Shown here one piece after another: positions 38,638 through 51,168 of a DNA stretch of 64,000 nucleotides (the first letter of the stretch is position 1; every line of letters starts with the position of its first letter). Under the pieces are notes generated by a model. The model saw only the letters and a program-made list of their open reading frames with translations, was not told the origin of the DNA and ran no database searches. The translations under genes and the position numbers were made by a program. Source of the DNA: Nosema muscidifuracis (Eukaryota; Microsporidia; Nosematidae); the NCBI GenBank assembly GCA_028335825.1, contig JAIOKI010000013.1:1-64000 (forward strand). The letters are read 5' to 3'.

Positions 38638-39299
38638 AATATTTTGATTTGATATTTATCCCCTTAAAATAAAAGTCATTTTTTGTTATGAGAACAGAAA
38701 ATCTTTAGATAGTCATAATAAAATATTTAGAATAATATTAATATTTATCTTACATAGAAATTTAAAATAATAATAAGCATGACTTACTATCAAATCTGTG
38801 AAAGATTACAAAAAGATAATTATTACCTCGTATTATAACTTTATTAATTACAGAAGTAAGATCTTCATATTCAAATATATAAATTATAGGTTTTATTTTA
38901 TATCATGGATAGCTGCAGACGTTCCTTTCTTTTTTAGAGATGTTCAATAGAAAAATATCTAACTAAGAACAAAAAATCTATCATTTCGAATTTCTAACAC
39001 TCATAAGATAATCTTCATATTGATACATAAATCTATTTTTTTTCAAAATAATCTTATTAATAATGAAATATTAGAACATGTATGTCATTTTTTTTATAAC
39101 CAATCTATACTCAGATTGTAAGAGAACAATTTACAAAACTTAAAATATATTCTAATAAGTTGTATATAAAAACTTTTCAAATTAATTAAAATTTAGGATT
39201 TTACTACTTTCTTTAATTAAATTATCTATACAAAATTTCAATAATTAAGGTTTATTTTTATAATAATATTTAATAGACAATTAGTTTCAAATTCTTACT
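38638..39299. other. No gene seen
   Basis: AT-rich sequence downstream of copy 3. It may include the 3' edge of the next retroelement fossil. Confidence 0.45.
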
Positions 39300-40659
39300 G
39301 ATTATCTCAATAATCTTAAATCATAATGTCTATTCTTTAATAGTCTCTCATTATATAAGAGACATACTGTAATATTTTTACATAAATTTAAATATCTTCT
39401 CTAATATATATACAAATCTAAAAAGTTTATTAATTTAGACTAACTTCTCTTGTTATCATTTTAAGTATTTTTTAAGACTGTATTCTTTCTCTATCTACCT
39501 TATTTATATTTAACTATTTCTATTGTCATATAGATTAGTCTAATATGATGACTAATATTATACTTTTCTATAAACAAACTCTTATTACTTTTAATATACT
39601 TTCTTTTTTCTTATCCTATTCATGTTTACTTTCCTATAATTTATAAACTCTATTCCATTATCAGTAACTTTTTTTTCTTGAATACATAAATGATTAAGAA
39701 TTCTACTATTTCTGATGTTTTTTTAATTTTTAATATCTATCCCATTATCTTCTAGAGATGATATCAATGTCTCTATAATACCCTCTTCTCTAAAATCAAT
39801 AAGATTCACTCCAATTTCTTCATACACATCATTCGTTTTTTGAGTATACTTTTGATACATTACACTCTTTCTAATCTTAATTTCGATCTATTCTTTCATA
39901 CCTGGTCAATAATTATTTTTTTCTAGCTTAATATTCTGAGGTCTTTTATCTATGACTTACATCAATTTACTTCTTTTATTATATCCAATATTTTTTCATT
40001 GTTTTTTTGAATATAATCATGATTATTTAATGATACTTTAATTAAGTATTCTCTTATAAAATTCTTTATTTTCTATATTCTTTTAATTTAAAAAGACAAT
40101 AGAAATATAAATTTAGATTATTATAATACAAATCTTAGAATAGTTATAAAAATAAGATTTCATTTAATAATATAATTTAGTCATTCATTAATTTACTTTA
40201 TTAAGAAATAAAAATATTAAAGAAACACTTTATTGATATAATAAATATTCTTCAAATACAACTCTGATATTATCATAATACTATTTAATTCCATATAATA
40301 ATATTTTATGAATATCTTTATAATTTCTTAAACTAACTCTATTATATCATCATATATAAATAAAATCTTCAATTCTAAATATTATAAATATAAAATATTT
40401 TATTCTTTTCAATTTATATAAATAATTAATTATATTAATACTATGATAATTTTATGTCATCTTCATATACTTATAAAGTCATATCTTTATTAAATATAAT
40501 AAAATATTCTGTATCTCAGATTATAAATATTTTGTCTATCTACTAATATTATATATATAATCTCTCTCTACTCTATTAAAATTATAAATTCTACCCATCT
40601 CTCAAGTCAAAAATAATGATTATCCATATATATTAGAGAATAATACAAGTAAGAAGATT

Positions 40660-40900
40660 GAATAAATTTAGAAATATTTTTATTATTTATGTATATAATC
40701 ATAATTTTAATAAGACTGTAAATCTTTATGAAAATAATTATTATATAATCTTACACATCTTAGTATAAAAATATATAATAATTATTGTATGTGAAATTGA
40801 CCAATCATATTTGATGAGACAATTTTACTTAATGGAGGTAAATACAACTATATATATAATACATAATATAATATAAGAAATAATATTGTATTTATTTCAA
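40660..40900. repeat. Diverged dispersed repeat, copy at 40.7 kb
   Basis: Partner of the stretch at 11280-11520. The matching blocks (TTATTATTTATG, TATAATCAT, CTGTAAATCT, CAATCATATT) occur in the same order. It lies within fossil C, so it could be part of that element. Confidence 0.4.
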
Positions 40901-41369
40901 TTGTTAAATCTTTATAACATAAATATTTAAATATACCATTACATTTAATTCTTGATTCTAGAAGAAGATATAAATAGTAACATTTTTAATTATTCATATA
41001 AATGGGTCATTTAATTGAAATATTATTAATATATAAAAATAACCATTAATCACTAGAATAAAACATTGATTATATAACTCTATATTGAAGATTTATTCAA
41101 TTATTTATAAATAATATATTTACAAAAATATTCATATTTCAACATGTATAATAAGAAGATAATATTATATTCTGTTTAAGAATGATAGTATTGGTAAACT
41201 TTATTATTTTATAAATATCATTAATATATTACTTATCTCACACTAAACATAACAAGAATAAGGAAAGTATACTATTACTTAATATGTAATAATATGAAGA
41301 TTCAGAAAATTCTTAATATATTTTAATTATCTTAATTTTATGTAAAAAGTATTTATTTATCATATATAT

Positions 41370-41432
41370 AATTATTATCTAGGGATTAAAATATTTAAAA
41401 ATAATATTTAAAGATGACGTGTTTTCATAGTA
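41370..41432. repeat. Partial, diverged copy of the subtelomeric repeat
   Basis: ATTATCTAG, then TAAAATATTT, then AAGATGACGTGT follow one another with small insertions. They mirror the order in the 237-bp repeat (ATTATCTAG, AAAATATTT, AGATGACGTGT). Only about 60 bp around the core is recognisable. Confidence 0.5.
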
Positions 41433-43627
41433 TATTCTCTCCTTCAAAAAAAAATATAATCAAAGAATAGCTTCTAAATTGTGTAATATGTATTTTTGAA
41501 GTATTTTTTTACAATCACTGAATATGTATCATTAATTAATTTCTTCTGCCTTATTAAACATATATTTCTCTTAATTTTTATTATCTTCTATCATAACAAA
41601 ATATATACTTTATTTGTTAATGATCTTTTTATTCTAACTTTTTGATTACATAATTTAATTTCAATATTCATTATTTCATTGAGTATTCCTATCATCTCTG
41701 TATTATAATATCTTTTATATCTGTTTATTTATATCTTCTTCTACAGTTCTGTTAATCTTTCAATATCTTCTATATTTATGATGATACGTGACTTAATTTT
41801 CTTTAGAATCATCTGATATTAATGCTTGACAATATTAGTATTGCTTTAATTTATAACAGAAATATTGTATTACATGATAAATAATTATAAATGTGATTAT
41901 ATCAAAGCCTTTTACTATTCTTAGATTATATTGTTTACACTTAATCAATTCTTTAGTTCTTCTATTTATTTCTTCAAATTTAGCATTTCAATCTCTATGA
42001 ATGATATCTCTTATCTTCCTTCTAAATCTTACTCATTTCAACTATATTTTCATTCGTGTCGTCAAATGATCTAGATATTACATCTACATGACGATATATA
42101 CTTTATTGTAATATCTATACAGTTCATTGTTTCTTCTTATCTACAATTTAGTCTTTCTAATATGTTATTATATGAATAATTATAAATTCAATACAAAATC
42201 AATATATTATATATCACTGTAATTATATTCTTAGTAATAGTATAGTTCAAGTTTTTTAATTTTCTTAATTCTGATTCATCTTTTATATGTCTTAAAATTA
42301 CTTCTTATTCCTTGTTAGATGCATCTATTATTAAATTTTTATGTTGTTAATCATTTCATCAAATTCTTATATTTTTAAGTATGACAGTTATCAATATATT
42401 TACGTTAAAAATAAATTAATCCAATATATTGTCATTTCATTATCATTGTAAGGATTATCTGAGTTTCTTTTACATGTTTTATGATTTATCAATGATTTTA
42501 CTCAAGAAATCATATAACTATAATATTCTATCTTCTCTTCATTGGTCATTAATTTAGTATCAGATAATAAATATAAATACTAATTATTAATTCATCCTTT
42601 ACATATAAAACAATTTTTCAATATTTATTTGTAAATTATTCTCTGCAATATAACTATTGATTTCTTGATTCCAATTTGTATTCTATTTTACTAATATATT
42701 TATAACTGAAAAAATCTTCTTATTTATTAATCTACATAATATTTAATTTATAAAAGTAGTTGAATATGTATTCTCTTCAACTTAATAACATTGATTGTTA
42801 TTCTAATATTTATGTCTTTTAAACACGGGTCTTATAATGAATATAATTTAATTCTCTATATATTTCTTTTTTTCATATGTAAGATACATAACTCTTTTAT
42901 ATTCTCAGTATTGATTTCACATAAAAACTATATATTTATTTATCTTTTTTTTATCTGATATATATATAGATTTTTTTGTTCTTTACTTTCTAAATAAAGT
43001 TTCACATTTATTATTTTCTTACAAGAATATTCTTTTTACATATTAGTAAACTTCATCTTTATTAACTTTAAATGGTTTGTGTAACAATGTATACAATTTA
43101 AAGATTTTGATCAATTCACATTATAAAATTTAGATTTTTAAATAAAAGTATATTATCATTCTAACTCTTAATTTAACAAATAAATCTAATTTTTTTATCC
43201 TCTCTATTTGAAATTTCATTTCTTTTTTCTATTAAGTCTTATATAAGTTTTTTTACAGATTCCTATATATGCTTGATTTTTTCTTAACTTCAGTTATTCT
43301 ACTGTGTCCTATATCAGTATTCTCAATATCTTCTTTATTTTTAGAAAGACTATTTAAATGAATTTCAATAATTATTTATATCCTGTGAGAATACCCTAAT
43401 TCTATTAAAATACTTATATGATAAATACTCTCTTTGTGAAATATTCTTATAAGTTCTAATTATATGAAATTTCTTAAGCATGTATTATTTTCATTCTATC
43501 TAACTAACTAAAATTATTTCTATATCAAAATGTATCCTCTCTTCATCAGTATAATGAAATCTGAAAATTATTTTTTCTATACCAAAAATATGATTTATTT
43601 CATGCTACATTTATCAATATTTTATAG

Positions 43628-43864
43628 TAATATTTCACAATATTTAATTATCTAGAAAATAAAATATTTTTAGATGACGTGTCTTCTCAGAACAATTATA
43701 GATATATCTAAGAAAAAATTACAAAATATAATTTTTAAATTTAGACATAATAAATATTTATTTCAATTATTATTTAATTTTCTTTATACAGAAAAAGATG
43801 AGTAAATGACATTAAATATATTGATGTCAAATGATAATTCTGTCTGGAAGAAATATATATAAGA
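43628..43864. repeat. Subtelomeric repeat, copy 2 (237 bp)
   Basis: A same-orientation, gap-free match to 2395-2631 with about six substitutions. On its left side there is no telomere array. It sits at the border between the transposon graveyard and the paralogue array. Confidence 0.9.
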
Positions 43865-44339
43865 CATTGTTGCAGATAAATATTTTAAATAAATAACCCT
43901 TTAGCTTATAAATCAAAAAAGAATTTAAGGATTATAAATTTATAAGTGTTTGTATCTTTTTTGTATTGAGTGAATATAGCCTCGTTTTGTATCTTTTTTT
44001 ACATTTAAAAATACTATTTTTCGCTATTCTATATTCTTCTTTTAATTTAAAATTAGTATTTATTTATATTAAATTTATTATTTCGATCATACGAAAACAC
44101 TGAGGAATTAAATGCCCTTTTTTAATTACATTAGATATCAGAATAGAACATTAAAATGCATACACTCTACAAATAGCAGAAATTGTAGTCTTAAATGAAG
44201 ACAAAGAATTCATTTTAAGAGAATAAGGCGAACAAAAATGTAAAATAAGTTTAATATCTTTATCTTATACACAATAGAGATACTTTTTGTTAAAGTAGTA
44301 TAACTATAAATCTTATGATAGAAGTACAACTATGACTTT

Positions 44340-44621
44340 ATTAGCTAATTATTACGCTACACTATATAAGTATAAAATCAGAATTATTTCATTTGTAATG
44401 GTAACTATTTTTAAGAAGTTATTGCAATTTTTTAAGTTTGACGATCAAATCGTATTTCAATCGAAATGTTCAAGATGATACTGGGAAGCACGACCGAAAA
44501 AAATATCGTATGGTACGAGAAGCAAATAAAACAAAGAGCCTCATATGTTTGGTATAAGACAGTTATAGAATCAATTAATGAAGAGGATTATACATTGACT
44601 AAGAAATTTGTACCCAAATAA
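44340..44621 (+). pseudogene. Decayed coding element, copy at 44.3 kb
   Basis: The slightly GC-richer sequence here includes a frame reading LANYYATLYKYKIRII. In a shifted frame there is an ATG-to-TAA run of 51 codons (44466-44621) containing WYEKQIKQRASYVWYK and ending LTKKFVPK. The first part resembles LANNCSSLHKYKTRNVS at 61455-61505, with DNA matches around TAGCTAAT, AAGTATAAAA and AAGATGA. This makes it one of at least two worn copies of an unidentified element, perhaps a transposase gene. No catalytic motif is visible. Confidence 0.35.
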
Positions 44622-45005
44622 AAATATTTTTTTTTAAATAAATAGATTTGTTTTTTATATTAGAAATGTAACAAATTAATTTATAGCATTTCCTTATATA
44701 AAGATAATTGATCTATAGCTTAATAGTAAATTAATATAGAGTCTATATTTATTTTTATATAACGATTTTCTTAGAAATATTTTAATGAGATAGCATGTAA
44801 TTAATAAGAAAAACAAATGTACGTCATACCTTTCAGTAGGTAAAACTAATATATTAAAAATACTATCAAATAAGATTTATATGTATTAATCCTATTCTTT
44901 AATAAAGTTTTAAACATGTATAAAATATTTAAATATTTCAGTTACACTAACAACTGTTTTACGAGGTAGTACAATAAAATTCTATAAAAAAACTAGAAAG
45001 AGATT
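44622..45005. other. 3' flank of first array gene
   Basis: AT-rich spacer without a supported frame. Confidence 0.5.
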
Positions 45006-45962
45006 TTAATTAGAAGTATTTTTACTTTTTCTAGAAAGACTACGTAAATCTTCCATTGGTAACCAATCATAATTAATTTCTCGGTTTCTAGGTGAAAGTT
45101 CAGGTAAATCGTTTGTAATTATGTCTGTATTATCAATTAAATTATCTGCTCCTTCGATCGAAAATTCATTTTCATATTCTAATAACATAATTTCATTATC
45201 AGCTAAAGTTAATTTACTTCTTCTTAGATAATAAATAATATTTTTATACATTTTTAAACATTCTTGATATGTTTCTGTTGTATATTTTATTATTTCTAAC
45301 ATATTTTTACATAATTCCTCAGAAAAAAAGTCGGGTGTTGAATTTTCCATAAAATTACCTTTACCTTTATCTCCAACTTTCAATTTCCAATTATCAATCT
45401 CTTTAATTATGTTAGAAGTTATAATTTTCATATGTTTTAAATTACCGGAATCGATTATCTTTTTTATTTTATTGCAATTTTCATAGATTTCATGGATATT
45501 AAAACATTCAGTAAAAAACTTGATCATTAATCTGATAGCATATACATCATGAATTTTATTAAATTCATGTAATAAACTTAATTCAGTTGTCTTCTTCATT
45601 TTTAAATCTAAGCTAAAATTATCATTATATAGATTAAAATGTAGCTTCAAACTATCATTCAAAATCATATCTGAGTTTATTATAGCAAAATGACCATATT
45701 CATCTTTTTTTTCAGCAGACATCAATATAGAATGATCGGTTAAATCTATAAAATTGTTTTTTATAAATTTTTGTATATTCTCATACTTGAATTGTATATA
45801 ATTACTTGATTTCGGATTTATAGCTATTATCTTAAGATTATGAATAAATTTTTCATCAGCTTCCACATATATTAATGTTTCATCTTTTAATTCGCTATAT
45901 ATGCTATATACCTTGTAATCTGGAGTAGTATAAACTAATGATAGTATATTTAAAAATAACAT
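45006..45962 (-). CDS. Array paralogue 1, secreted, 318 residues
   Basis: I place the start at the ATG at 45962, directly behind a CCCC box, rather than at an upstream in-frame TTG. The protein opens with a signal peptide and family signature (MLFLNILSLVYTTPDYKVYS), then the conserved module LIYVEADEKFIHNLKIIAIN. A beta-rich N-terminal region (to about 140) precedes a helical middle (about 145-280: FNKIHDVYAIRLMIKFFTEC, CKNMLEIIKYTTETYQECL). The tail is charged and Ser/Arg-rich (RSLSRKSKNTSN), with no membrane anchor, unlike its neighbours. It may be a secreted form or may have lost the anchor. Similar genes follow at 46.7, 50.2, 52.8, 55.5 and 58.1 kb on the same strand. The family is not recognised. 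Confidence 0.82.
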   Translation of the reverse strand: MLFLNILSLVYTTPDYKVYSIYSELKDETLIYVEADEKFIHNLKIIAINPKSSNYIQFKYENIQKFIKNNFIDLTDHSILMSAEKKDEYGHFAIINSDMILNDSLKLHFNLYNDNFSLDLKMKKTTELSLLHEFNKIHDVYAIRLMIKFFTECFNIHEIYENCNKIKKIIDSGNLKHMKIITSNIIKEIDNWKLKVGDKGKGNFMENSTPDFFSEELCKNMLEIIKYTTETYQECLKMYKNIIYYLRRSKLTLADNEIMLLEYENEFSIEGADNLIDNTDIITNDLPELSPRNREINYDWLPMEDLRSLSRKSKNTSN

Positions 45963-45970
45963 TATGGGGT
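45963..45970 (-). promoter_or_regulatory. CCCC box, array paralogue 1
   Basis: TTACCCCATA runs into the ATG. The same box occurs before array paralogue 3. It decides the start codon here. Confidence 0.6.
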
Positions 45971-46714
45971 AATAATATTTAATATTTAACCTTAAATGAA
46001 GACAGGTCAAGTTTAATTTAATTAAATATGTTAATTATTAATGAATGATGTAATTTATTTTAATTTACAAAAGAAATATGTAATCTAATTAAATATAGCG
46101 ATGAGTGACGTATTTTGTATTATTTTATTAATGAATAAAATATCTGTTTTTTACTTAAATATTTTTAAAATTGTTTGTTTATATGACGAAGTATAATTTA
46201 TTGACATATTAATAATAAATTAAAAACTTAATTATAGTTAAATAGTTGATAAACTTAATATTATACATAAAAATATACTTATTTTTATTTAATAGTGAAA
46301 TTTAGGATAAAGATACAAAAAATTAGATATTAACTTATAATTGAACTTGATTTTATCTTGAAACATGTCAAATATATTTGATGTTATATATTATTGATAT
46401 CTTATGAATCAACCCTATGATAAAAATAAATTAAATTTTTTAATTAATTAAAATATCAATCAACTTAAATTAAGATTTTTGAAAAATTCTAGATAAATCA
46501 TCTTATGATAAAATAAAATAAACTTTAATAATAATTAATTAATTATTAAAAAAAGGTTTATTCTTTATATAAGACCTTATCAAATAAATAGAATTTTTTT
46601 ATATACCTATCAGTCCATGAAAATAATATTATTAAAGCAAATCATTACTATTATAAAATATAGACTCTAAAAATGTAATAATCTAAACTAAAACTTACTT
46701 TTGTTAATTAAACT
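45971..46714. other. Intergenic, array genes 1-2
   Basis: AT-rich spacer with no frame or element seen. Confidence 0.5.
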
Positions 46715-47959
46715 TTATTTTCTTTTAAAAAGGTTAATTATTAGGAAACCTATAAGTATAATTCCTAAAACTTTGAAGAGATTACTATACTTGCGATCAG
46801 GGTTTCTATTATTTTGATTAAAAAAGTCTTCATTCTCAGTGTTTGACTGATTTCTTTTATTTTCACATTTTACACAATGCTCATTTTTTATTTCGTTACT
46901 TTTTTCCTTATCATCATAAGTGTTTTCATAATTTTCATTTTTATTAACATTATTAGCACTTTTTTGCTTATCATCATTAGTGTTTTTATCATTATCATTT
47001 TTACTAATATCATCAGTACTTTTAATATCTTCTTTTGTATCATAAGATACTTCCTTTTCAAGCATATTTATTTCTTTTAATTGATTTTCATCTATTGATA
47101 AATTGATATTTTCATAATCTATTTGGAGTAAATATTCTTTTAATAAATCTTCTGAAACTATCTTTAATTCATCGAGGTAATCAATAAAATCATCATCTAG
47201 TTTGTTTTCACAGTTATAAAAATAATCAATAATCCTTTTAAAAGCGAAAGCAGATTCAACATAAGATGAATTTATTTTTTTTAATGCCTCCCAAATCAAG
47301 TTTTTATTTGCATTCAGTTGATCGTCATTTTGTTTCTCATCAAATAAAATTTTATTTTTATCATTTTTTATAAACCAATATTCCAATAACATATTTGCAA
47401 CATGAATAGATTGGAATTCTGTTTTTACGTTATCATGTTGAGTAAAATCAATTCTATTTTTCAGTTTAGTACATTCATATTTTATATTTTTTATATTGAA
47501 ATAAATTTTAAATAACTCACACAATAAAGATTGCAAATAATTTTTGTAATGATAAGAAATTGATTTTTCTAGTTTAAAATCAGTATTCTTGCTTAATGGT
47601 ATATCTATTATCAACTCATGTTCTAATAAATTTATATTCAAATATATTATATGATCATTGAACATATGAGAATTAATAGTTGTGAAAAACCCATATTTTT
47701 CTTTTTTATTTGAATAAAACATATCAAGTCGTTCTAAAAAATTAGGTTGTTTATACATTATATAATTTTTAAAACTTCCATTTTCTAGCTTCTGTGACAT
47801 TTCATTTTCTTCATTAATAGCTGTAATTTTCAAATTGCATCCAAAAATTTCATCAATATCTACAAAAATCAGTGTACTATCTGTGGATATATCATACATA
47901 TTATATATTTTGTAATCTGCTGTAGTATAAACTAGTGATAAGATATTAAGAAAAAACAT
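46715..47959 (-). CDS. Array paralogue 2, type I membrane protein, 414 residues
   Basis: The frame is intact from an ATG preceded by TATCCTATA. It has the family leader MFFLNILSLVYTTADYKIYN and module LIFVDIDEIFGCNLKITAIN, then a beta-rich region with KEKYGFFTTINSHM (nearly matched in paralogue 3), then helices to about residue 290. Residues about 300-370 are Asn/Asp/Lys-rich low complexity with a 20-residue repeat occurring twice. A hydrophobic segment (VLGIILIGFLIINLF) and the basic end KRK follow. The topology predicts a signal peptide, an outside domain, a flexible stalk, one membrane span and a tiny cytoplasmic tail. The design suits a surface or secretory-pathway protein facing the host. 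The biochemical role is unknown. Confidence 0.85.
   Translation of the reverse strand: MFFLNILSLVYTTADYKIYNMYDISTDSTLIFVDIDEIFGCNLKITAINEENEMSQKLENGSFKNYIMYKQPNFLERLDMFYSNKKEKYGFFTTINSHMFNDHIIYLNINLLEHELIIDIPLSKNTDFKLEKSISYHYKNYLQSLLCELFKIYFNIKNIKYECTKLKNRIDFTQHDNVKTEFQSIHVANMLLEYWFIKNDKNKILFDEKQNDDQLNANKNLIWEALKKINSSYVESAFAFKRIIDYFYNCENKLDDDFIDYLDELKIVSEDLLKEYLLQIDYENINLSIDENQLKEINMLEKEVSYDTKEDIKSTDDISKNDNDKNTNDDKQKSANNVNKNENYENTYDDKEKSNEIKNEHCVKCENKRNQSNTENEDFFNQNNRNPDRKYSNLFKVLGIILIGFLIINLFKRK
46901..47020. repeat. In-gene 60-bp tandem repeat (two copies)
   Basis: 46901-46960 and 46961-47020 align in phase with a 60-bp period (both begin TTTTT[C/G]CTTATCATCAT). This gives two 20-residue units in the stalk of array paralogue 2. 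A multiple of three keeps the frame, as expected of a repeat that expands within a living gene. Confidence 0.75.
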
Positions 47960-50158
47960 TATAGGATATACACTTTTTAATATTTAAACTTAAAAAATAA
48001 AGCAAAATTTCATATAATTAATTTTGAAATATTTGACATTAAATAATTCAATTTATTGTAATAAATTAATATATTTTGTATATTTACATAAACAAAATAA
48101 CATCTTTCGGATAAAGTAAATTATTATTTTTTGAAATAAATCTAAAGAAGATAATATAAATATTTTTTTTAGTTACATAATTTTAATTAGTTATTATAGA
48201 TTATTAAAATTTGTTATTTTTAGACTCAACATTTTAATTTAAACAAATTAAAAAAAATTAATTTCTATTTTAAAAAAGATTATAATTATGAGTATATGGT
48301 GAAAGAAACTTTATATTTTTTTCTTTATTTAAATTGTGTTAAAATAAATTAAATTTTATATTTTTTATAGAAATTGATTATTTCATTTTATAAGTTATTT
48401 TATACCGTCTGATTAATTAATTACATAATTTTTAATTTTGTTTTATAATATAAACAAACTATTCATGTTAAGTCACATTAAGTATGAATGAATACTCTTT
48501 TAAGATATAATATCATATTAATATAAACATAGAAATATTTAATCTTCTCATTATAGTTAATAAATGTAATTGTAAATTTAAGAAGATATTTTTCATAGTA
48601 ATAATTAATATTGAGGTAATTGATATTTGTGTACAAATTTTATTTATTTTTAAAAATTATATATTATTGTGTCGTAATTATCGGTTCTCGAACCCTAATA
48701 TATTTAAAATATGATTCTAGAAATAGACTGTAAAAAAAGAAATATTTTTTTAGAATTTAAATCTTAACGACTTTGTTTTAGAACAGTATCAATTTTATAT
48801 CTTAATAATTTTTGAGAATTTAATATTTAATATACATCTGATATATTAAATATTAAAACAGATATAAATTTAAGTATTGTGATAAAATTAATATTTATAA
48901 TTTAATTGTATAATATGATTTTTCAGTTAGATAATTGTAAGGTTAGAATAATTAAAGATAGAAAGAATATTCTTCCTGTTTTAAGGTAAAAAATTAACAA
49001 TTATTACAAATAACAAATTGATATATAATTTAGAAATTTAAAGAAGTTAAAGAATACTTGACGAGTTTATTTAGTGTATCTTACTACATATTTGTGGGAA
49101 TGTAATTAATCAAATTTGCTAAAAATATCATTATAAGTTGACGATAAATGATTGGTAGATAAAGATATTTTAGTAAATAAACCCTCAATAAAAATTCCAA
49201 CAATATTAAAATTTTACTTTTCTATTAAAAACAAATGATTTAAAAAATCAATTATTAATAAGTAAGCCTTTATTAAAATATATAAATATATTAAGTACCT
49301 ATAAATGAAAAACAAGGTGTCAGATTAATAAGAAGAGATCAAGAAATGATCTTATGCTTTTGGTATTTTAAATATATAATTACAAGTATGAGATGCATTT
49401 TTAGACTAATATCTAATTTTAAATTTTTTTTTATAATATTTTTATTTTATTTATGATTATAAGTATATAATAAATTTACTCATAAAAGACATGGTTCTAA
49501 TCTACGCTGGAGCTGATGCTCGTTGCTTTGATAATGTTTGAGTATTTATTTATTATTAAAGGTATTTACTATCGATTTTATAACGTCGAATTATGTTTGT
49601 ACTGAGAATACAATATTTAAATTAAATATTTTATACTAATACCTGTTTTTTTCACTCTTCGCTAAAAAGTGTATTTATTTATACTAATTACTATTTAACG
49701 AGAAATAATAAATGATGTGTTAACTAAATATGAACATAAAAAACTATATTGGTATATTATTGTAAATATAAGCACACATCAGAAGTAATATTCTGCTCAA
49801 GGAAAATGTAATAAATCTTGCGACAAAGTTTGTTGTGGACATTTCTGCTATTAAATTTTATCAAAATAAGTAAGTCTAGCACTTTTAAATGATTTAATTG
49901 AATCTACTTAGGGAAAAATCAAATATGAAATATTCATAATGTCTTAAAGAATGAATATAAATATTAACTTATTGATGGTATTAATTAAAATTTTGAAAAT
50001 AAAATACATAAAATCATATGAAAGTATTTTATAAAATTTCTCATTTTTGAATAAACAAAAATTTGTTAGCTATTATTTATTTCCTTTGAACAAATGCTAT
50101 TGAGAAAAGTTTAAAGAAATAATAGCTAAAACTTGATAAGAAGTTAAACACTAATATT
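47960..50158. other. Intergenic with possible relics
   Basis: About 2.2 kb. Most is AT-noise. Two less AT-rich patches (49494-49545 and about 49765-49860, with GGAGCTGATGCTCGTTGC and CTTGCGACAAAGTTTGTTGTGG) look like remnants of coding or mobile sequence but could not be assigned. Confidence 0.35.
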
Positions 50159-51168
50159 TTATTTTATATCATTTTTATAAGTTTTTAAATTAGATGTTTT
50201 ATATTCACAAGGTCTTTTTTCTTTCTTATTATCTTTATTTTCTTCTTTAGTATTTAAACATGATTCTTCCTCATTTTCTTCTTTATAATTTAAATCTGAT
50301 TCTTTCTTATAATTTTTATTTTTTTCTAGTTGTAATTGACATATATTAGATGAATCAATATTTTTATTTTTTTCTTCTGAAATATCTTCTAAATATTTAA
50401 TACAGTCATTAAAAAATTTAATTTCACTCTTATCAATGGAATCAATTATATTTTTAAATCTAATTAAGCATTTTTGATAAAATTCATCTGTACATTTTAT
50501 TATCTCAATAAATACTTCTTGCTTAAATTTATTAAAATCGTTGATTTTCGAAATATAAAATAATTTTACGTTATTATTTTCATCAACTGTTTTTTTCCAA
50601 TGAAAATTTCGTAAAAAATATATTCAAAATTAGACTTCAATCTCAAATATTGATTATTATTCATTTTAAAAATCAGTTCGTAACAATCTATTTCCAATTT
50701 TCTTATCTTACTACTTACTTCATCAAACTTATCTAATAAGATATCTAAATAATCTATATAAGTACGAGAGATTTCATCTATTAAATTCATACTAGTATTT
50801 TTATTTAACTTTAATGTCATATACAGATTATTTCCTAATAAATTGATATTTAAATCTATTTTCTGATTTATAATTATACTTGAATTAATTGTAGCAAAAA
50901 ATCCATATTTATGTTTTTTCATAAAGTTTATTAGATCAGTATTTAATAAATTCTTATAATTTTCTTTCATATAATATTCAATATTTCCACTCTTGAATTC
51001 TACACAAGATTTTGTTGTTGGGTTTATAGCTGTAATCTTAAGATTATATCCATAAAATTCATTAATATCTACAAAAATTAGTGTTTCATCTTTCGACTCA
51101 TTATACATACTATATATTTTATAATTAGCAGTTGAATACACAAAAGATAGTATTATAAAAAACAACAT
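50159..51168 (-). CDS. Array paralogue 3, apparent frameshift in a poly-A run
   Basis: The ATG follows a CCCC box. The first 200 codons carry the leader MLFFIILSFVYSTANYKIYS and module LIFVDINEFYGYNLKITAIN, very close to paralogue 2. At about 50580-50597, in a run of seven A (coding strand), the sense changes frame. Otherwise the frame would end in IGKKQLMKIIT at 50566. Coding sense then continues to a TAA at 50159, giving KTVDENNNVKLFYISKIND, helices (KCTDEFYQKCLIRFKNIID) and a charged tail ending YKTSNLKTYKNDIK. The whole would be about 336 residues, the family's normal length. No membrane anchor is seen. A homopolymer error, a fresh mutation or programmed slippage would all fit. The continued coding quality argues that the break is recent or artefactual. 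Confidence 0.75.

Larger units (their letters stand above)
39300..43600 (-). mobile_element. Ty3/gypsy-type retroelement fossil C
   Basis: Two separated minus-strand signatures have the right order and spacing. An integrase patch at about 39940-39500 has a YWPGM-like zinc-domain tail and a TDNGIEF-like core motif. A reverse-transcriptase N-terminal patch at about 41790-41690 reads like RTVEEDINKQI, the segment before the palm. The stretch between them would hold the palm and RNase H but is too worn to read. The 42.0-43.6 kb part would be gag/protease. No terminal repeats were identified. It is broken many times. It could be more than one insertion, since other repeats (41.4 and 40.7 kb) lie inside the span. 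Confidence 0.5.

Noticed and set aside
46877-47080. Plus-strand frame of 67 codons
   Set aside because: It is the antisense shadow of the low-complexity stalk of array paralogue 2.
48670-48710. T-arm-like GGTTCTCGAACC
   Set aside because: It is a small palindrome without the rest of a tRNA on either strand.
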